A stretch of DNA of 64,000 bases from Streptomyces sp. Go-475. Lineage in GTDB: Bacteria > Actinomycetota > Actinomycetes > Streptomycetales > Streptomycetaceae. The notes under the pieces are model-generated. The model had not been told where the DNA came from. It searched no databases and worked only from the letters and a program-made list of their open reading frames with translations. Below are positions 7,949 through 17,449 of this stretch, piece by piece (within the stretch, counting starts at the first letter, position 1; every line of letters starts with the position of its first letter). The stretch spans positions 2,213,501-2,277,500 of the forward strand of contig NZ_CP026121.1 of assembly GCF_003330845.1 (NCBI RefSeq), in the 5' to 3' direction. The position numbers were made by a program, and so were the translations under genes.

Positions 7949-9270
7949 TTCCACTTGGCGCCGTCCGTCACGAGCTCCTTCACCGCGTTCACGAACCGCT
8001 CGACGTGCTCGTCCGGCGTGCCGGCCCCGAAGCTCACGCGGATGGCGTTGAGGGACTTCTCCCCGGGCGCCGCCTCGGGCGCCCCGCACTCGCCCTGCGT
8101 CTGCGGGTCGCTGCCGAGCAGCGTGCGCAGCAGCGGGTGGGCGCAGAACAGCCCGTCCCGGACGCCGATGCCGTACTCGGCGGACAGGGCGGCGGCGAAG
8201 TGGGAGCTGTTCCAGCCGTCGACGACGAAGGAGATCACCCCGACGCGCGGGGCGTCGTCCCCGAAGAGGGAGAGGATCCGGACCTGAGGCACCTCGGCGA
8301 GCCCCGCGCGCACCTTCTCGATCAGGTACCGCTCGCGGGCGACCAGGGTGTCGAATCCGGCGTCGGTGAGGGCCTTGCAGGCGGAGGCGACGGCGTAGGC
8401 GCCGATGACGTTCGGGGAGCCGGCCTCGTGGCGGGCGGCGCTCTCGTGCCACTCCACGTCCACTCCCCCGTCGTCGCGCCGCGCGACCTTGCGGGAGGCG
8501 CCGCCGCCCGCGAGGTACGGCTCGGCCTCGCGCAGCCAGTCGGCCCGCCCGGCCAGGACGCCGGAGCCGAAGGGCGCGTACAACTTGTGCCCGGAGAAGG
8601 CGACCCAGTCGACGTCGAGGTCCGTGACGGACACCGGGTGGTGCGGGGCCAGCTGGGCGGCGTCCAGCACGATCCGCGCGCCCTGGGCGTGCGCGGCCGC
8701 CGCCAGCTCCCGTACGGGCCACAGCTCGCCGGTGACGTTCGAGGCGCCGGTGACGCAGACCAGGGCCGGGCCGTGCGGGTCCCGGTCGGCGAGGGCGCGC
8801 TCCAGGGTCTCCACGGCCTGGCGGGGGCTGCCCGGCGCGTCGAGGTAGGTGACGCGGGCGTCCCGCCAGGGCAGCAGGGAGGCGTGGTGCTCGGTCTCGA
8901 ACACGAAGACCTCGCAGCCCTCCGGGAGGGCGGCGGCGAGGAGGTTGAGCGAGTCGGTGGTGGACCGGGTGAACACCACCTGGTCGTCGGCGCGGCAGTC
9001 GAGGAACTCCGCGACGGTCCGGCGGGCGTTCTCGAACAGGTCGGTCGACAGCTGGGACAGGTACCCGGCACCGCGGTGGACGCTGCCGTAGTACGGCGCG
9101 TAGGCGGCGACGTCGTCCCACACCCGCTGGAGTGCCGGGGCGCTGGCGGCGTAGTCGAGCGCGGCGTAGGTGACCTCACCGCCGGTCACGAGCGGCACGG
9201 TGACATCCCGGCCCAGAACGGGCAGCGGGGCACAAACGGAACGGTCGGCGGCAACGGTGGAGACGGACAT
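7903..9270 (-). CDS. Class V PLP-dependent aminotransferase / cysteine-desulfurase-like enzyme
   Basis: The 455-residue protein has the class V fold: LDYAASAP near residue 38, FTRSTTDSLNLLA, VCVTGASNVTGELWPV, VLDAAQLAPH and the PLP lysine Lys229 in FSGHKLYAPFGSGVL. A Cys lies in RDGLFCAHPLL, but the region is not the canonical SufS/IscS catalytic loop, so desulfurase activity is possible but unproven. GGGAG precedes ATG 9270. The long leader upstream contains a SAM-IV-type riboswitch (9405-9540), which ties the enzyme to methionine/cysteine metabolism. It converges on glycerate kinase. Confidence 0.85.
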   Translation of the reverse strand: MSVSTVAADRSVCAPLPVLGRDVTVPLVTGGEVTYAALDYAASAPALQRVWDDVAAYAPYYGSVHRGAGYLSQLSTDLFENARRTVAEFLDCRADDQVVFTRSTTDSLNLLAAALPEGCEVFVFETEHHASLLPWRDARVTYLDAPGSPRQAVETLERALADRDPHGPALVCVTGASNVTGELWPVRELAAAAHAQGARIVLDAAQLAPHHPVSVTDLDVDWVAFSGHKLYAPFGSGVLAGRADWLREAEPYLAGGGASRKVARRDDGGVDVEWHESAARHEAGSPNVIGAYAVASACKALTDAGFDTLVARERYLIEKVRAGLAEVPQVRILSLFGDDAPRVGVISFVVDGWNSSHFAAALSAEYGIGVRDGLFCAHPLLRTLLGSDPQTQGECGAPEAAPGEKSLNAIRVSFGAGTPDEHVERFVNAVKELVTDGAKWNYRTEDGRCVPDTSA

Positions 9271-9404
9271 GGTGAACTCCCGTGAGAGACAGGGGTGAAG
9301 AGAGAGAAAGGGTGTGTGCGGAGGCGGGGCTCTGCGGCCCTATCGCATTCGCTGACTCACGGAAGGCTCCTCGTCGACCAGGACCCCTGGTCCCACACCT
9401 TTCA

Positions 9405-9540
9405 GAAGTGTGCGAGGGGTCCGCGCTTGCCGCAGACCTCGCTGCCTGCGGCCTGGTCTTCACCCGGGGCACCCCGCCACGGACGGAGGGTTGCCGGACA
9501 GTCGGCCGGGGCCTCATGACTGTCACTCATGACCTGGTAC
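9405..9540 (-). promoter_or_regulatory. SAM-IV-type riboswitch in the aminotransferase leader
   Basis: Read on the minus strand, the leader starts GGTCATGAGTGACAGTCATG (from 9534), continues through CCCCGGC...GGCAACCCTCC, then GGGGTGCCCCGGGTGAAGACC (ending at 9455), so GGTC at the 5' end pairs with GACC. After this come a GCCGCAG/CTGCGGC hairpin and GCGCGGACCCC, which can form the extra pseudoknot that separates SAM-IV from SAM-I. This is the S-adenosylmethionine aptamer class known from actinobacteria. Two short hairpins follow (CACAC/GTGTG at 9394-9412 and GACCAGG/CCTGGTC at 9376-9392) that could form the expression platform. High SAM should switch the gene off. Confidence 0.88.
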
Positions 9541-9607
9541 GGGAACGTACGTGAAGTGATCGGCGTCCCGCAACCCGAGTCCGGATCGCGGGACGCCCGG
9601 TCGTGCG

Positions 9608-10672
9608 CTACTTGTTGCTGGCGGCCACCCACCGCTCCAGGGTCCGCTTGGCGGCCCCGGAGTCGATCGACTCGGCGGCCTTCGCCATCCCGGCGCGGAT
9701 CTGCTCGGCCAGCGTGCCCGGGCCCGGCTCCAGCGCCACCAGGGCCGCGGCCGAGTTCAGCAGCACCGCGTCCCGCACCGGGCCCTGCTCGCCGTCCAGC
9801 AGGCGGCGGGCGACCTCGGCGTTGTAGGAGGCGTCCGCGCCGCGCAGCGCCTCCACCGGGACCAGCTCGAGGCCCACCTCGCGCGGGTCGAACGCCTCCT
9901 CGGTCACCTTGCCGTCGCGGACGACCCAGACCCGGGAGGTGGCCGTGGTGGTCAGCTCGTCGAGGCCGTCGTCACCGCGGAAGACCAGGGAGGAGTGGCC
10001 GCGCTCGGCGAAGACGCCCGCGACGATCGGCGCCATGCGCGCGTCCGCCACGCCGACCGCCTGGGACCGGACCTTCGCGGGGTTGGTCAGCGGACCGAGG
10101 ACGTTGAAGATCGTCCGGATGCCCAACTGGCCGCGTGCCGCGCCCGCGTACCGCATCGACGGGTGGAACTTCGCCGCGAAGCAGAAGGTGATCCCGGCCT
10201 CCTCGGCCACCCCGGCCACCCGGTGCGTCGGCAGCTCCAGGTTGACGCCGAGCTTCTCCAGGACGTCCGACGCGCCGGACGCCGAGGACGCGGCGCGGTT
10301 GCCGTGCTTGACGACCTTCGCGCCCGCGCCGGCGACGACGATCGCCGACATGGTGGAGATGTTGACGGTCTTTGCCCCGTCGCCGCCCGTGCCGACGATG
10401 TCGACCGTCGGGCCCGGCACCTCGATGACGTTCGCGTGCTCGTACATCGCCCGGACGAACCCGGCGATCTCCTCGACGGTCTCGCCCTTGGCGCGCAGCG
10501 CCACCACGAACCCGGCGATCTGCGCGTCCGTCGCCTCGCCGCGCATGATCAGGTCCATCGCCCACGCGGTGTCGTCGGCCGTCAGGTCCCGGCCCTCCAG
10601 CAGGCCGTTCAACAGCAGGGGCCAGGAGCGGCCCGCCGCGGTGTCGCCTCCAGCGGGGGTCACAGCGCTCAT
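9608..10672 (-). CDS. trpD: Anthranilate phosphoribosyltransferase
   Basis: TrpD transfers phosphoribose from PRPP to anthranilate, the second step of tryptophan synthesis. The 354-residue product has the helical N-terminal domain and the PRPP/Mg site [18 protein letters not shown] followed by [18 protein letters not shown], as well as [14 protein letters not shown] and the acidic pair in [14 protein letters not shown] place the start at ATG 10672 (MSAVTPAGG), with GGAG nine nt upstream, rather than at the longer frame from 10720. It stands apart from other trp genes and next to the qcr cluster, the arrangement also known in mycobacteria. Confidence 0.95.
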   Translation of the reverse strand: MSAVTPAGGDTAAGRSWPLLLNGLLEGRDLTADDTAWAMDLIMRGEATDAQIAGFVVALRAKGETVEEIAGFVRAMYEHANVIEVPGPTVDIVGTGGDGAKTVNISTMSAIVVAGAGAKVVKHGNRAASSASGASDVLEKLGVNLELPTHRVAGVAEEAGITFCFAAKFHPSMRYAGAARGQLGIRTIFNVLGPLTNPAKVRSQAVGVADARMAPIVAGVFAERGHSSLVFRGDDGLDELTTTATSRVWVVRDGKVTEEAFDPREVGLELVPVEALRGADASYNAEVARRLLDGEQGPVRDAVLLNSAAALVALEPGPGTLAEQIRAGMAKAAESIDSGAAKRTLERWVAASNK

Positions 10673-10753
10673 AAGCCGCTCCAGGGTCAGGCGTCCCGCA
10701 CTACGGGACGAGAGTCTCAACGAGGTCCACCCTATCCAGCCCCACGCACCACG

Positions 10754-10786
10754 AAGGGCCCCGTCCGAACACCGGACGGGGCCCTT
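10754..10786 (-). terminator. Strong hairpin terminator after qcrB
   Basis: A perfect 14-bp stem (AAGGGCCCCGTCCG, 10754-10767, with its complement at 10773-10786) encloses a 5-nt loop. It lies 22 nt beyond the qcrB stop on the minus strand. There is no long U-tract, as is common for Streptomyces terminators. Confidence 0.8.
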
Positions 10787-10808
10787 CTGTGGCGTGGCGA
10801 AGCAGTGA

Positions 10809-12431
10809 TCAGTGGTGGCCGTGGCCGCTCGTGATCTCCCGGTACTCCTCGGCGGTGGGCTTCGGGATCTGGGCGCCCTCGCCGTAGTAGGCGTCGCTGA
10901 GCTTGGCGCGCAGCTTCTCCGAGCCCTTCAGCTTGCGCTCGACACCGTTCTCGTCGACCGTCGGGCCGAGCTCGACCGGCTGGTACTGCTCGTGCGCGGT
11001 GAGCGTGTACAGCTGCTCCTGGCTGAGCGGCTCGTGCACCTCGATGAACTCACCGTGCGGCAGGCGCTTGATGATGCCCGACTCGCGGCCGTGCAGCACC
11101 TTCTCCTTGTCCCGGCGCTGGAGGCCGAGGCAGATGCGCTTGGTGACGATGAAGGCGATGACCGGTCCGACGAAGAACCCGATCCGGACGAACCAGGTGA
11201 CCGCGTTGATCGACAGGTGGAAGTGCGTGGCGACGATGTCGTTGCCACCGCCGATCAGCATGATCATGTAGCCGGTGACCCAGGCGACACCGAAGGCGGT
11301 GCGCGTCGGGACGTTGCGCGGCCGGTCCAGGATGTGGTGCTCGCGCTTGTCGCCGGTGACCCACGACTCGATGAACGGGTACAGGGCGATGATCGCGAGG
11401 AACAGGCCGAAGAGGACCAGCGGGATGAACACGCCCAGGACGAGCGTGTGACCCCAGAAGTTGATCTCCCAGCCGGGCATGGCGCGGACCAGGCCCTCGG
11501 CGAAGCCCATGTACCAGTCGGGCTGGGCACCGGTCGACACCTGGTCGGGACGGTAGGGGCCCAGGACCCAGATCGGGTTGACGGTCGCGATGCCGGCGAG
11601 GGCCGCGATGACACCGAAGACCAGGAAGAAGAAGCCTCCGGCCTTGGCCATGTAGACCGGCAGCAGCGGCATGCCGACGACGTTCTTGTTGGTGCGGCCG
11701 GGACCCGCGTACTGGGTGTGCTTGTGGTAGAAGACCAGGATCAGGTGGCCGACCACGAGCCCGAGCATGATGCCCGGCAGCAGCAGGATGTGGATCGAGT
11801 AGAACCGGGCGACGAAGTCGGTGCCCGGGAACTCCCCGCCGAACAGGAACATCGAGATGTACGTGCCGACGATCGGCACGGACAGGATCGCGCCCTGCGT
11901 GAAGCGGACACCGGTGCCGGAGAGCAGGTCGTCCGGGAGCGAGTAGCCGGTGAAACCGGTGAACATGCCCAGGACGAACAGCAGGAAGCCGAACAGCCAG
12001 TTGATCTCGCGCGGCTTGCGGAACGCGCCGGTGAAGAAGACGCGCATCATGTGCACGAACATGCCGGCGAGGAAGACGATCGCCGCCCAGTGGTGGATCT
12101 GCCGGATGAGCAGACCGCCGCGGACGTCGAAGCTGATGTCCAGCGTGGAGGCGAACGCCTCCGACATCAGCTGCCCCTGGAGCGGGACGTAACTGCCGTG
12201 GTACTCCACCTCGTTCATCGACGGGTGGAAGAACAGCGTCAGGTACACACCCGTGAGGATGATGATGATGAAGCTGTAGAGGCAGATCTCGCCCAGCATG
12301 AAGGACCAGTGGTCCGGGAAGATCTTGCGCATGTTGGCCTTGGCCATGGAGTAGATCCCCAGGCGGCCGTCGGCCCAGTCGGCTACCCGCTCACCCGCGG
12401 GCGCCTTGCGACGTTCTTGTGCAGTGCTCAT
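10809..12431 (-). CDS. qcrB: Cytochrome bc1 complex, cytochrome b subunit
   Basis: QcrB (540 aa) carries the two b-type hemes and the quinol sites of the actinobacterial bc1 complex that hands electrons to aa3 oxidase. Eight or more TM helices are visible, with heme histidines in [19 protein letters not shown] and [15 protein letters not shown], and the Qo loop [10 protein letters not shown] (the PEWY equivalent). A long charged C-terminal tail is typical of actinobacteria. ATG 12431 overlaps the qcrA stop by 4 nt (ATGA). Sequence upstream in the same open frame is antisense shadow. Confidence 0.97.
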   Translation of the reverse strand: MSTAQERRKAPAGERVADWADGRLGIYSMAKANMRKIFPDHWSFMLGEICLYSFIIIILTGVYLTLFFHPSMNEVEYHGSYVPLQGQLMSEAFASTLDISFDVRGGLLIRQIHHWAAIVFLAGMFVHMMRVFFTGAFRKPREINWLFGFLLFVLGMFTGFTGYSLPDDLLSGTGVRFTQGAILSVPIVGTYISMFLFGGEFPGTDFVARFYSIHILLLPGIMLGLVVGHLILVFYHKHTQYAGPGRTNKNVVGMPLLPVYMAKAGGFFFLVFGVIAALAGIATVNPIWVLGPYRPDQVSTGAQPDWYMGFAEGLVRAMPGWEINFWGHTLVLGVFIPLVLFGLFLAIIALYPFIESWVTGDKREHHILDRPRNVPTRTAFGVAWVTGYMIMLIGGGNDIVATHFHLSINAVTWFVRIGFFVGPVIAFIVTKRICLGLQRRDKEKVLHGRESGIIKRLPHGEFIEVHEPLSQEQLYTLTAHEQYQPVELGPTVDENGVERKLKGSEKLRAKLSDAYYGEGAQIPKPTAEEYREITSGHGHH

Positions 12432-13501
12432 CCGCGCTCCCAGAAAGCAGGGCCGACGGGCTCTTCGAAGTCGCCGAGCGCCTCGAGGTAGCCCTCGTCG
12501 TTCACGCCGATGCGGAGCTGCGGCAGGGCGTGACCGGCGGGACCGAAGATCACTCGGGCACCGTCGGAGAGGTCGAAGGTGGACTGGTGGCAGGGGCAGA
12601 GCACGTGGTGCGTCTGCTGCTCGTACAGGGAGATCGGGCAGCCGACGTGGGTGCAGATCTTCGAGTACGCGACGATGCCCTCGTGCGACCACTCGAGCTC
12701 GCGCTTGTCCTTGATGTTCTCCGGCTGGATCCGGACGATCATCAGGGCGGCCTTGGCGATCTCGTTCTGGAAGTCGTGGTCGTGCTCCTCCAGGCCCTCG
12801 GGCTTGGCGAAGGTCAGCGAACCGACCGCGACGTCCGAGGGACGCAGCGGCTGGTTCGTGTTCATGTTCACGAGCAGCTTGCCCTTGGACCACAGCGTGT
12901 GGCGGAGCTTGGTGCCGGGCAGCGGGCCGAGGTCGCGCAGCAGCACGACGCCGGAGAGCGGCACCAGCGTGAGCGCGCCGAGCATGGTGGTGCGGATCAG
13001 CTTGCGGCGGCCGAGCGCCGACTCCTTGGTGCCCTGCTTGAAGTCCGCGAAGACCTTCTCGCGGACCTCGGGCTCCGCCTCGATCGGGTGCCGCTCGTCG
13101 GCGATCTCCACGTCCGACATCAGGGTGCGGGACCAGTGGACCGCGCCCGCGCCGATGCAGAACAGCGCGATGCCGAGCGTCATGCCCAGCGCGAAGTTCA
13201 GGGCGCTGATGTGGCCGAGCGGGAAGATGTAGACCGACTTGTCGACCGGGATCGTCACGAACGCGGCGATGAAGCCGATGGTCGCCAGCATCGACACCGT
13301 GAACAGCAGGGCGACCGAGCGCTCGGACCGCTTGGCGGCCCGCTCGTCGATGTCCTGGATCCGGTGCTCGTGGGGAGGCAGACCCGGGTCGGCGAACGGG
13401 TGCTTCTCGTCCGCGACGCTCACCGCGCCGTGCCCGTGCTCGTCATGCCCTGCGGCCTGCTCGGCAGGCAGGTTCTCTTCTGGAATGTCTTGGCTACTCA
13501 T
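12428..13501 (-). CDS. qcrA: Cytochrome bc1 complex, Rieske iron-sulfur subunit
   Basis: QcrA (357 aa) begins MSSQDIPEENLPAEQ. It shows the actinobacterial three-helix N-terminus (helices near SVALLFTVSMLATIGF, LNFALGMTLGIALFCIG and MLGALTLVPLSGVVLL). The C-terminal Rieske domain has 2Fe-2S ligands in CTHVGC and CPCHQSTFD. The first 100 residues are acidic and His-rich. ATG 13501 overlaps the qcrC stop by 4 nt; the longer frame start at 13537 would lie inside qcrC and is unlikely. Confidence 0.96.
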   Translation of the reverse strand: MSSQDIPEENLPAEQAAGHDEHGHGAVSVADEKHPFADPGLPPHEHRIQDIDERAAKRSERSVALLFTVSMLATIGFIAAFVTIPVDKSVYIFPLGHISALNFALGMTLGIALFCIGAGAVHWSRTLMSDVEIADERHPIEAEPEVREKVFADFKQGTKESALGRRKLIRTTMLGALTLVPLSGVVLLRDLGPLPGTKLRHTLWSKGKLLVNMNTNQPLRPSDVAVGSLTFAKPEGLEEHDHDFQNEIAKAALMIVRIQPENIKDKRELEWSHEGIVAYSKICTHVGCPISLYEQQTHHVLCPCHQSTFDLSDGARVIFGPAGHALPQLRIGVNDEGYLEALGDFEEPVGPAFWERG

Positions 13502-14310
13502 GACTTCTTGGCCTTTGCGGTCCGGGCGGCGACCCACACGGCGACGGCGATCAGTCCGCCGAGACCGAAGATCCAGCCGAAGAGGCCCTCACTGACCGGT
13601 CCCAGACCGCCCAGTTCGAGGCCACCGGGGCTCTCGGTCTTCTCGCTGTTGACCGCGTCGAGGTACGCGATGATGTCCTTCTTGTTCTTCTCCGACAGCG
13701 TGGTGTCGGGGAAGGACGGCATGTTCTGCGGGCCGGTCTGCATGGCCTCGTAGATGTGCTTCTCGGAGACGCCCTCCAGGCTCGGCGCGTACTTGCCGTG
13801 CGTCAGGGCGCCACCCTTGCCCGTGAAGTTGTGGCACTGCGCGCAGTTGGTCCGGAAGAGCTCACCGCCCTTGGCGATGTCGGCGCCCTCGGGGCTGTAC
13901 TGGTCCTCCGTCGGGATGGACGGACCAGCGCCCAGCGAGGCGATGAACGCCGCGAGCTGGTCGATCTCGGCCTGGGTGTAGATGTTCTTCTTCTTCGGGA
14001 CCTGCGGGCCCTGGGAGGTGGCGGCCGGCATACGGCCGGTGCCCACCTGGAAGTCGACGGACGCGGCGCCCACACCCACCAGGCTCGGGCCGTCGGACGT
14101 GCCCTGACCGCCGGTGCCGTGGCAACTGGCGCAGCCGACCGAGTAGAGCTTCTTGCCCTCCTCGATGGCGAGGGACTGGGCGGTTGTGTCGGCCTCGGCC
14201 TTGCTCGTGGGTGCGAACACGGCGTACAGCCCCCCGCTGAAGACCAGCGCGAGGAGTAGGACGACGAGCGCCGCCATCGGATGGCGTCGTCGTGCGGAGA
14301 GCTTTTTCAC
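13498..14310 (-). CDS. qcrC: Cytochrome bc1 complex, diheme cytochrome c subunit
   Basis: QcrC (270 aa, GTG start at 14310) has an N-terminal anchor helix, two cytochrome c domains with heme sites CASCHG and CAQCHN, and a C-terminal membrane helix (LFGWIFGLGGLIAVAVWVAA). The two fused cytochrome c domains let actinobacteria pass electrons from bc1 straight to the CuA site of the oxidase without soluble cytochrome c. It is the first gene of the overlapping qcrC-qcrA-qcrB set and lies 81 nt after ctaE, so all four may share one transcript. Confidence 0.96.
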   Translation of the reverse strand: MKKLSARRRHPMAALVVLLLALVFSGGLYAVFAPTSKAEADTTAQSLAIEEGKKLYSVGCASCHGTGGQGTSDGPSLVGVGAASVDFQVGTGRMPAATSQGPQVPKKKNIYTQAEIDQLAAFIASLGAGPSIPTEDQYSPEGADIAKGGELFRTNCAQCHNFTGKGGALTHGKYAPSLEGVSEKHIYEAMQTGPQNMPSFPDTTLSEKNKKDIIAYLDAVNSEKTESPGGLELGGLGPVSEGLFGWIFGLGGLIAVAVWVAARTAKAKKS

Positions 14311-14391
14311 GGATTACCCCGGTGTCAGGATCTTCTGCGTCGATGCTTCTGGGATGCGCGCCTCGTCGGGCGCCTGCGGATGCTGGCCCTG

Positions 14392-15012
14392 CTACTTGAT
14401 CATGTAGATCGTGGCGAAGAGGCCGATCCAGACGACATCGACGAAGTGCCAGTAGTAGGACACGACGATCGCGGCGGTCGCCTGCTCGTGGGTGAACCTC
14501 CGGGCCGCGTACGTCCGGCCCAGGACCAGCAGGAAGGCGATGAGTCCGCCCGTCACGTGCAGGCCGTGGAAGCCGGTGGTCAGGTAGAAGACCGAGCCGT
14601 ACGGGTCGGAGGAGAGGGACAGGCCCGCCTCCTTGACCAGCTCCGTGTACTCGAAGACCTGACCGCCGATGAAGATCGCGCCCATGATGAAGGTGACGAT
14701 GAACCACATCCGCAGCTTCTTCACGTCACCGCGCTCGGCGGCGAAGACGCCGAGCTGGCAGGTGAGGGAGGAGAGCACCAGGATGGTGGTGTTCGTCGCC
14801 GAGAACGGGAAGTTGAGATGGCTCGCCATCTCCTTCCAGTGATCGGGACCCGTCACCGATCGCAGGGTGAAGTACATCGCGAAGAGGGCCGCGAAGAACA
14901 TCAGCTCGGAACTCAGCCAGATGATGGTTCCGACGCTGGTGAGGTTCGGCCGGTTGACCGACGGGTGCGCGTGCCCGGTTTCTACTGTCGTTGCTGTCGC
15001 CACGACCGACAT
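14392..15012 (-). CDS. ctaE: Cytochrome c oxidase subunit III
   Basis: The 206-residue protein has five predicted TM helices and the subunit III signatures [17 protein letters not shown] and [15 protein letters not shown], ending [22 protein letters not shown]. It is a structural subunit of the aa3 oxidase. The gene is the first of the ctaE-qcrCAB series and is transcribed away from the receiver-like gene at 15158 across a 145-bp divergent promoter region. Confidence 0.96.
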   Translation of the reverse strand: MSVVATATTVETGHAHPSVNRPNLTSVGTIIWLSSELMFFAALFAMYFTLRSVTGPDHWKEMASHLNFPFSATNTTILVLSSLTCQLGVFAAERGDVKKLRMWFIVTFIMGAIFIGGQVFEYTELVKEAGLSLSSDPYGSVFYLTTGFHGLHVTGGLIAFLLVLGRTYAARRFTHEQATAAIVVSYYWHFVDVVWIGLFATIYMIK

Positions 15013-15157
15013 TATGTCGGTCGCTTATCCCGCCCTCACTCCGGGGGGTGCCGTTCGGAGTGTCTAAGCCGGTCGTACCGCTGTTGACGTGGTGTTCAAG
15101 GGAGTAGCATCCGGCCCAACGGGCCTGTCCTTACGACGCTGACGTCACGGAGGAACA

Positions 15158-15559
15158 ATGCAGCCGACCGCCACGGTGCTGGTCTACAGCGACGACTCCA
15201 ACACCCGCGAGCAGGTGCGGCTCGCGACCGGCCGACGGCCGGCTCCGGACGTCCCGGTGGTGGAGTTCGTGGAGTGCGCGACCCCGGCGGCGGTGATCAA
15301 GGAGCTGGACCGGGGCGGGATCGACGTCTGTGTGCTGGACGGGGAGGCCGTGCCGATGGGCGGCATGGGGGTCTGCCGGCAGATCAAGGACGAGATCTTC
15401 GACTGTCCTCCGGTGCTGTTGCTGATCGGGCGGCCGCAGGACGCGTGGCTGGCGACGTGGAGCCGGGCGGAGGCGGCGGTGACGCTGCCGGTGGAGCCGG
15501 TGGAGTTCGCCGCCGCGCTGGCGTCCCTGTTGCGGGAGAAGGCGGCTTTGAACGCCTGA
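15158..15559 (+). CDS. Receiver-like (pseudo-response-regulator) protein
   Basis: A 133-residue single-domain protein with the alternating pattern of a CheY-like receiver: VLVYSDDSNTREQV (acid pair Asp12/Asp13), VCVLDGEAVPMGG (Asp61 at the phospho-acceptor position) and PPVLLLIG. The conserved lysine near the C-terminal end is replaced (LPVEP instead of a KP motif), so phosphorylation may be lost or altered. There is no output domain. GGAGGA precedes ATG 15158. It is divergent from ctaE; a role in respiration is suggested only by position. Confidence 0.75.
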   Translation: MQPTATVLVYSDDSNTREQVRLATGRRPAPDVPVVEFVECATPAAVIKELDRGGIDVCVLDGEAVPMGGMGVCRQIKDEIFDCPPVLLLIGRPQDAWLATWSRAEAAVTLPVEPVEFAAALASLLREKAALNA

Positions 15560-15587
15560 GAAGCTCGGGACGTCCGGTCGTGTGGCG

Positions 15588-15659
15588 ACCTGCGGGTGCG
15601 TGGGGGTTGTTCGCGCCCACGCGGCGGAGCCGCATATCCGATACAGCCCCGCGCCCCTT
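15588..15659 (+). repeat. Dispersed intergenic repeat, diverged copy
   Basis: The left half CTGCGGGTGCGTGGGGGTTGTTCGCGC matches other copies of the repeat, but an insertion of about 35 nt (including CGCGGCGGAGCCGC) separates it from the CCCCGCGCCCCTTGAG core. It sits between the convergent receiver-like and L,D-transpeptidase genes, and its hairpins could terminate both. Confidence 0.5.
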
Positions 15660-15662
15660 GAG

Positions 15663-16919
15663 TCAGACGCTCTGAGGGCGTAGACGGGCCCTGTCCGCCG
15701 GGGTGGGGCCTTCGGGGGTGCCGCCTATCAGGGCGCTGCCGGTGCGCCACTTCGACCAGTCGAGGTTCCAGTCGCCGAAGCCGTTGCCGAAGGGGGCCAT
15801 CGTGTCGCCGGCGGAGTTGATGACCTTGACGATGTCGCCCTCGCGGACGTTCTCGTAGAACCACGCGGCGTTCTCGGTGCTCATGCCGGTGCAGCCGTGG
15901 CTGACGTTGGCGTAGCCCTGGGAGCCCACGGACCAGGGGGCCGCGTGGACGTACTCGCCGCTGTTGGTGACGCGGACCGAGTGGTGCACGATCAGGTCGT
16001 AGAAGTCCGAGGCGCCGATGCTGGCGCTGGTCATGCGGACGGTGCCCTCCTTGGCCAGGACGACCTTGACGCCGTTGCGCGTGTCGTAGCCGGGCATGCC
16101 GGTGGTGACCGGTATCTGCCGGACGATCTCGTCGTTCTTGTAGACGGTCATCTGGTGGGCGGCGGCGTCCGTGACGGCGATGACCTTGTCGGCCGTGGTG
16201 ATGGTCAGGGGCTTGGCCTTGCCGCCCCACATGCGGTCGCCGATCTTGATGCCCGGCAGGTTGCTGCGGACCTGGATGGTGGCGTGCGCGGGCCAGTAGT
16301 CCTTCGGGCGGTAGTGGAGCTTCTTGTCGTCCACCCAGTGCCAGGCGCCGTCCGTGGCGGGCGTGGAGGAGACCTTGAGGGCGCGTTCGACGACGGCCCG
16401 CTGGGCGCGGTCCTTGACGGGCCGGCTCAGCTCGGCCGTGATGGGCTGGCCGACGCCGTAGGTGCCCTTCTTGGGGCCGAAGGTCACGTCCAGGACCTTC
16501 TTGGTGGTGGGCTTGCCCGTGTCGAAGGTGAGGACCTTGCGGCCGGGCGCCCCGTCCTCGTCCTCGGTGCTCACGCGGACCGTGTAGCTGGCGTTGGCGG
16601 CGAGCGGTGAGGTGCTGTGCCAGCGGCCTCCGTCGGCGGCGAGTTCGCCGGCCACGTGGCGTCCGGCGGCGTCGTAGGCCGTGACGTCCGTGATGCGCCC
16701 GTCGGAGTCCTCGGCGACCACTTCCAGGGGCTTGTCCGGGTCGGCCTTCTTGCGGCCCCCTGAGGGGGCGTTGACGGAGATCTGGTCCGCCGCGTCGTAG
16801 GGGCGGGCGGAGAGCGGGTTGCCGTCGGAGCCGCAGGCGGTGACGCCCGCGCAGAGGGCTATCACCAGCAGCGTGCAGCTGACGGCGGTGCGGGGGCGGG
16901 AGATCACTGTGAGGCTCAT
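15663..16919 (-). CDS. L,D-transpeptidase lipoprotein
   Basis: The 418-residue protein has a signal sequence with a lipobox-like VTAC (Cys29), then two Ig-like domains (~residues 45-135 and ~140-245), and a YkuD catalytic domain ending in SHGCTGMS (His341, Cys343). This is the layout of mycobacterial Ldt enzymes, which form 3-3 peptidoglycan cross-links on the outer face of the membrane. The mature enzyme should be membrane-tethered. It lies between the ctaE and ctaF ends of the respiratory cluster and has its own promoter region; GTG/ATG ambiguity is low because ATG 16919 directly precedes the signal sequence. Confidence 0.93.
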   Translation of the reverse strand: MSLTVISRPRTAVSCTLLVIALCAGVTACGSDGNPLSARPYDAADQISVNAPSGGRKKADPDKPLEVVAEDSDGRITDVTAYDAAGRHVAGELAADGGRWHSTSPLAANASYTVRVSTEDEDGAPGRKVLTFDTGKPTTKKVLDVTFGPKKGTYGVGQPITAELSRPVKDRAQRAVVERALKVSSTPATDGAWHWVDDKKLHYRPKDYWPAHATIQVRSNLPGIKIGDRMWGGKAKPLTITTADKVIAVTDAAAHQMTVYKNDEIVRQIPVTTGMPGYDTRNGVKVVLAKEGTVRMTSASIGASDFYDLIVHHSVRVTNSGEYVHAAPWSVGSQGYANVSHGCTGMSTENAAWFYENVREGDIVKVINSAGDTMAPFGNGFGDWNLDWSKWRTGSALIGGTPEGPTPADRARLRPQSV

Positions 16920-16995
16920 GACCTCACGCTAGGAAGCCGCGTCAACGGCGGCACGCCGAGCGACTCGTACGAGTGACACCGATTGCGGCAAAAGC

Positions 16996-17033
16996 AGGGG
17001 CCCGGACGCTCCTCTCGGAGTGTCCGGGCCCCT
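16996..17033 (-). terminator. Hairpin terminator after ctaF
   Basis: AGGGGCCCGGAC followed by GCTCC forms an almost perfect stem with GGAGTGTCCGGGCCCCT across a 4-nt loop. It begins 17 nt past the ctaF stop on the minus strand. Confidence 0.78.
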
Positions 17034-17050
17034 GAAGCGCTCGGCGCGTG

Positions 17051-17449
17051 TTACTGGGTGCGGTTCTCACCGCGGTAGTACTCGAAGACCCAGCCCCAGA
17101 TACCGATCAGGATGATCGGCAGCGAGAAGTACATCAGCCACCAGCCGATCGCGATCGACAGGAAGGCCAGGGCGCCGCCGATGGCCAGGGAGAGCGGCTG
17201 CCAGCTGTGCGGGCTGAAGAACCCGACCTCGCCGGCGTCGTCCGCGACGTCCGCCTCCTTGTTGTCCTGGGGACCCACGTCGACCCGCTTGGCCGTGAAG
17301 CCGAGGTAGAAGCCGATCATGATGCACAGGCCGAAGGTCAGGAAGAGGGCCGTGGTGCCGGCCGGCTCCTTCGACCACACGCCATAGACGACCGCCATGA
17401 CGAGCACGAAGGCGCTCAGCCACATGAACATCTTGCCCTGGATCTTCAC
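17051..17449 (-). CDS. ctaF: Cytochrome c oxidase subunit IV (actinobacterial type)
   Basis: CtaF (132 aa) is the small actinobacterial oxidase subunit. Four hydrophobic segments are visible: two near the N-terminus ([19 protein letters not shown] and [18 protein letters not shown]), an acidic loop ([17 protein letters not shown]), then two more ending in [20 protein letters not shown] 17449 overlaps the ctaD stop by 4 nt. It is the last gene of ctaC-ctaD-ctaF. Confidence 0.93.
   Translation of the reverse strand: MKIQGKMFMWLSAFVLVMAVVYGVWSKEPAGTTALFLTFGLCIMIGFYLGFTAKRVDVGPQDNKEADVADDAGEVGFFSPHSWQPLSLAIGGALAFLSIAIGWWLMYFSLPIILIGIWGWVFEYYRGENRTQ

Noticed and set aside
10812..12491. Plus-strand frame opposite qcrB (559 codons)
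   Set aside because: Composition is Asp/Glu/Arg/Val shadow of qcrB; no start site or motif.
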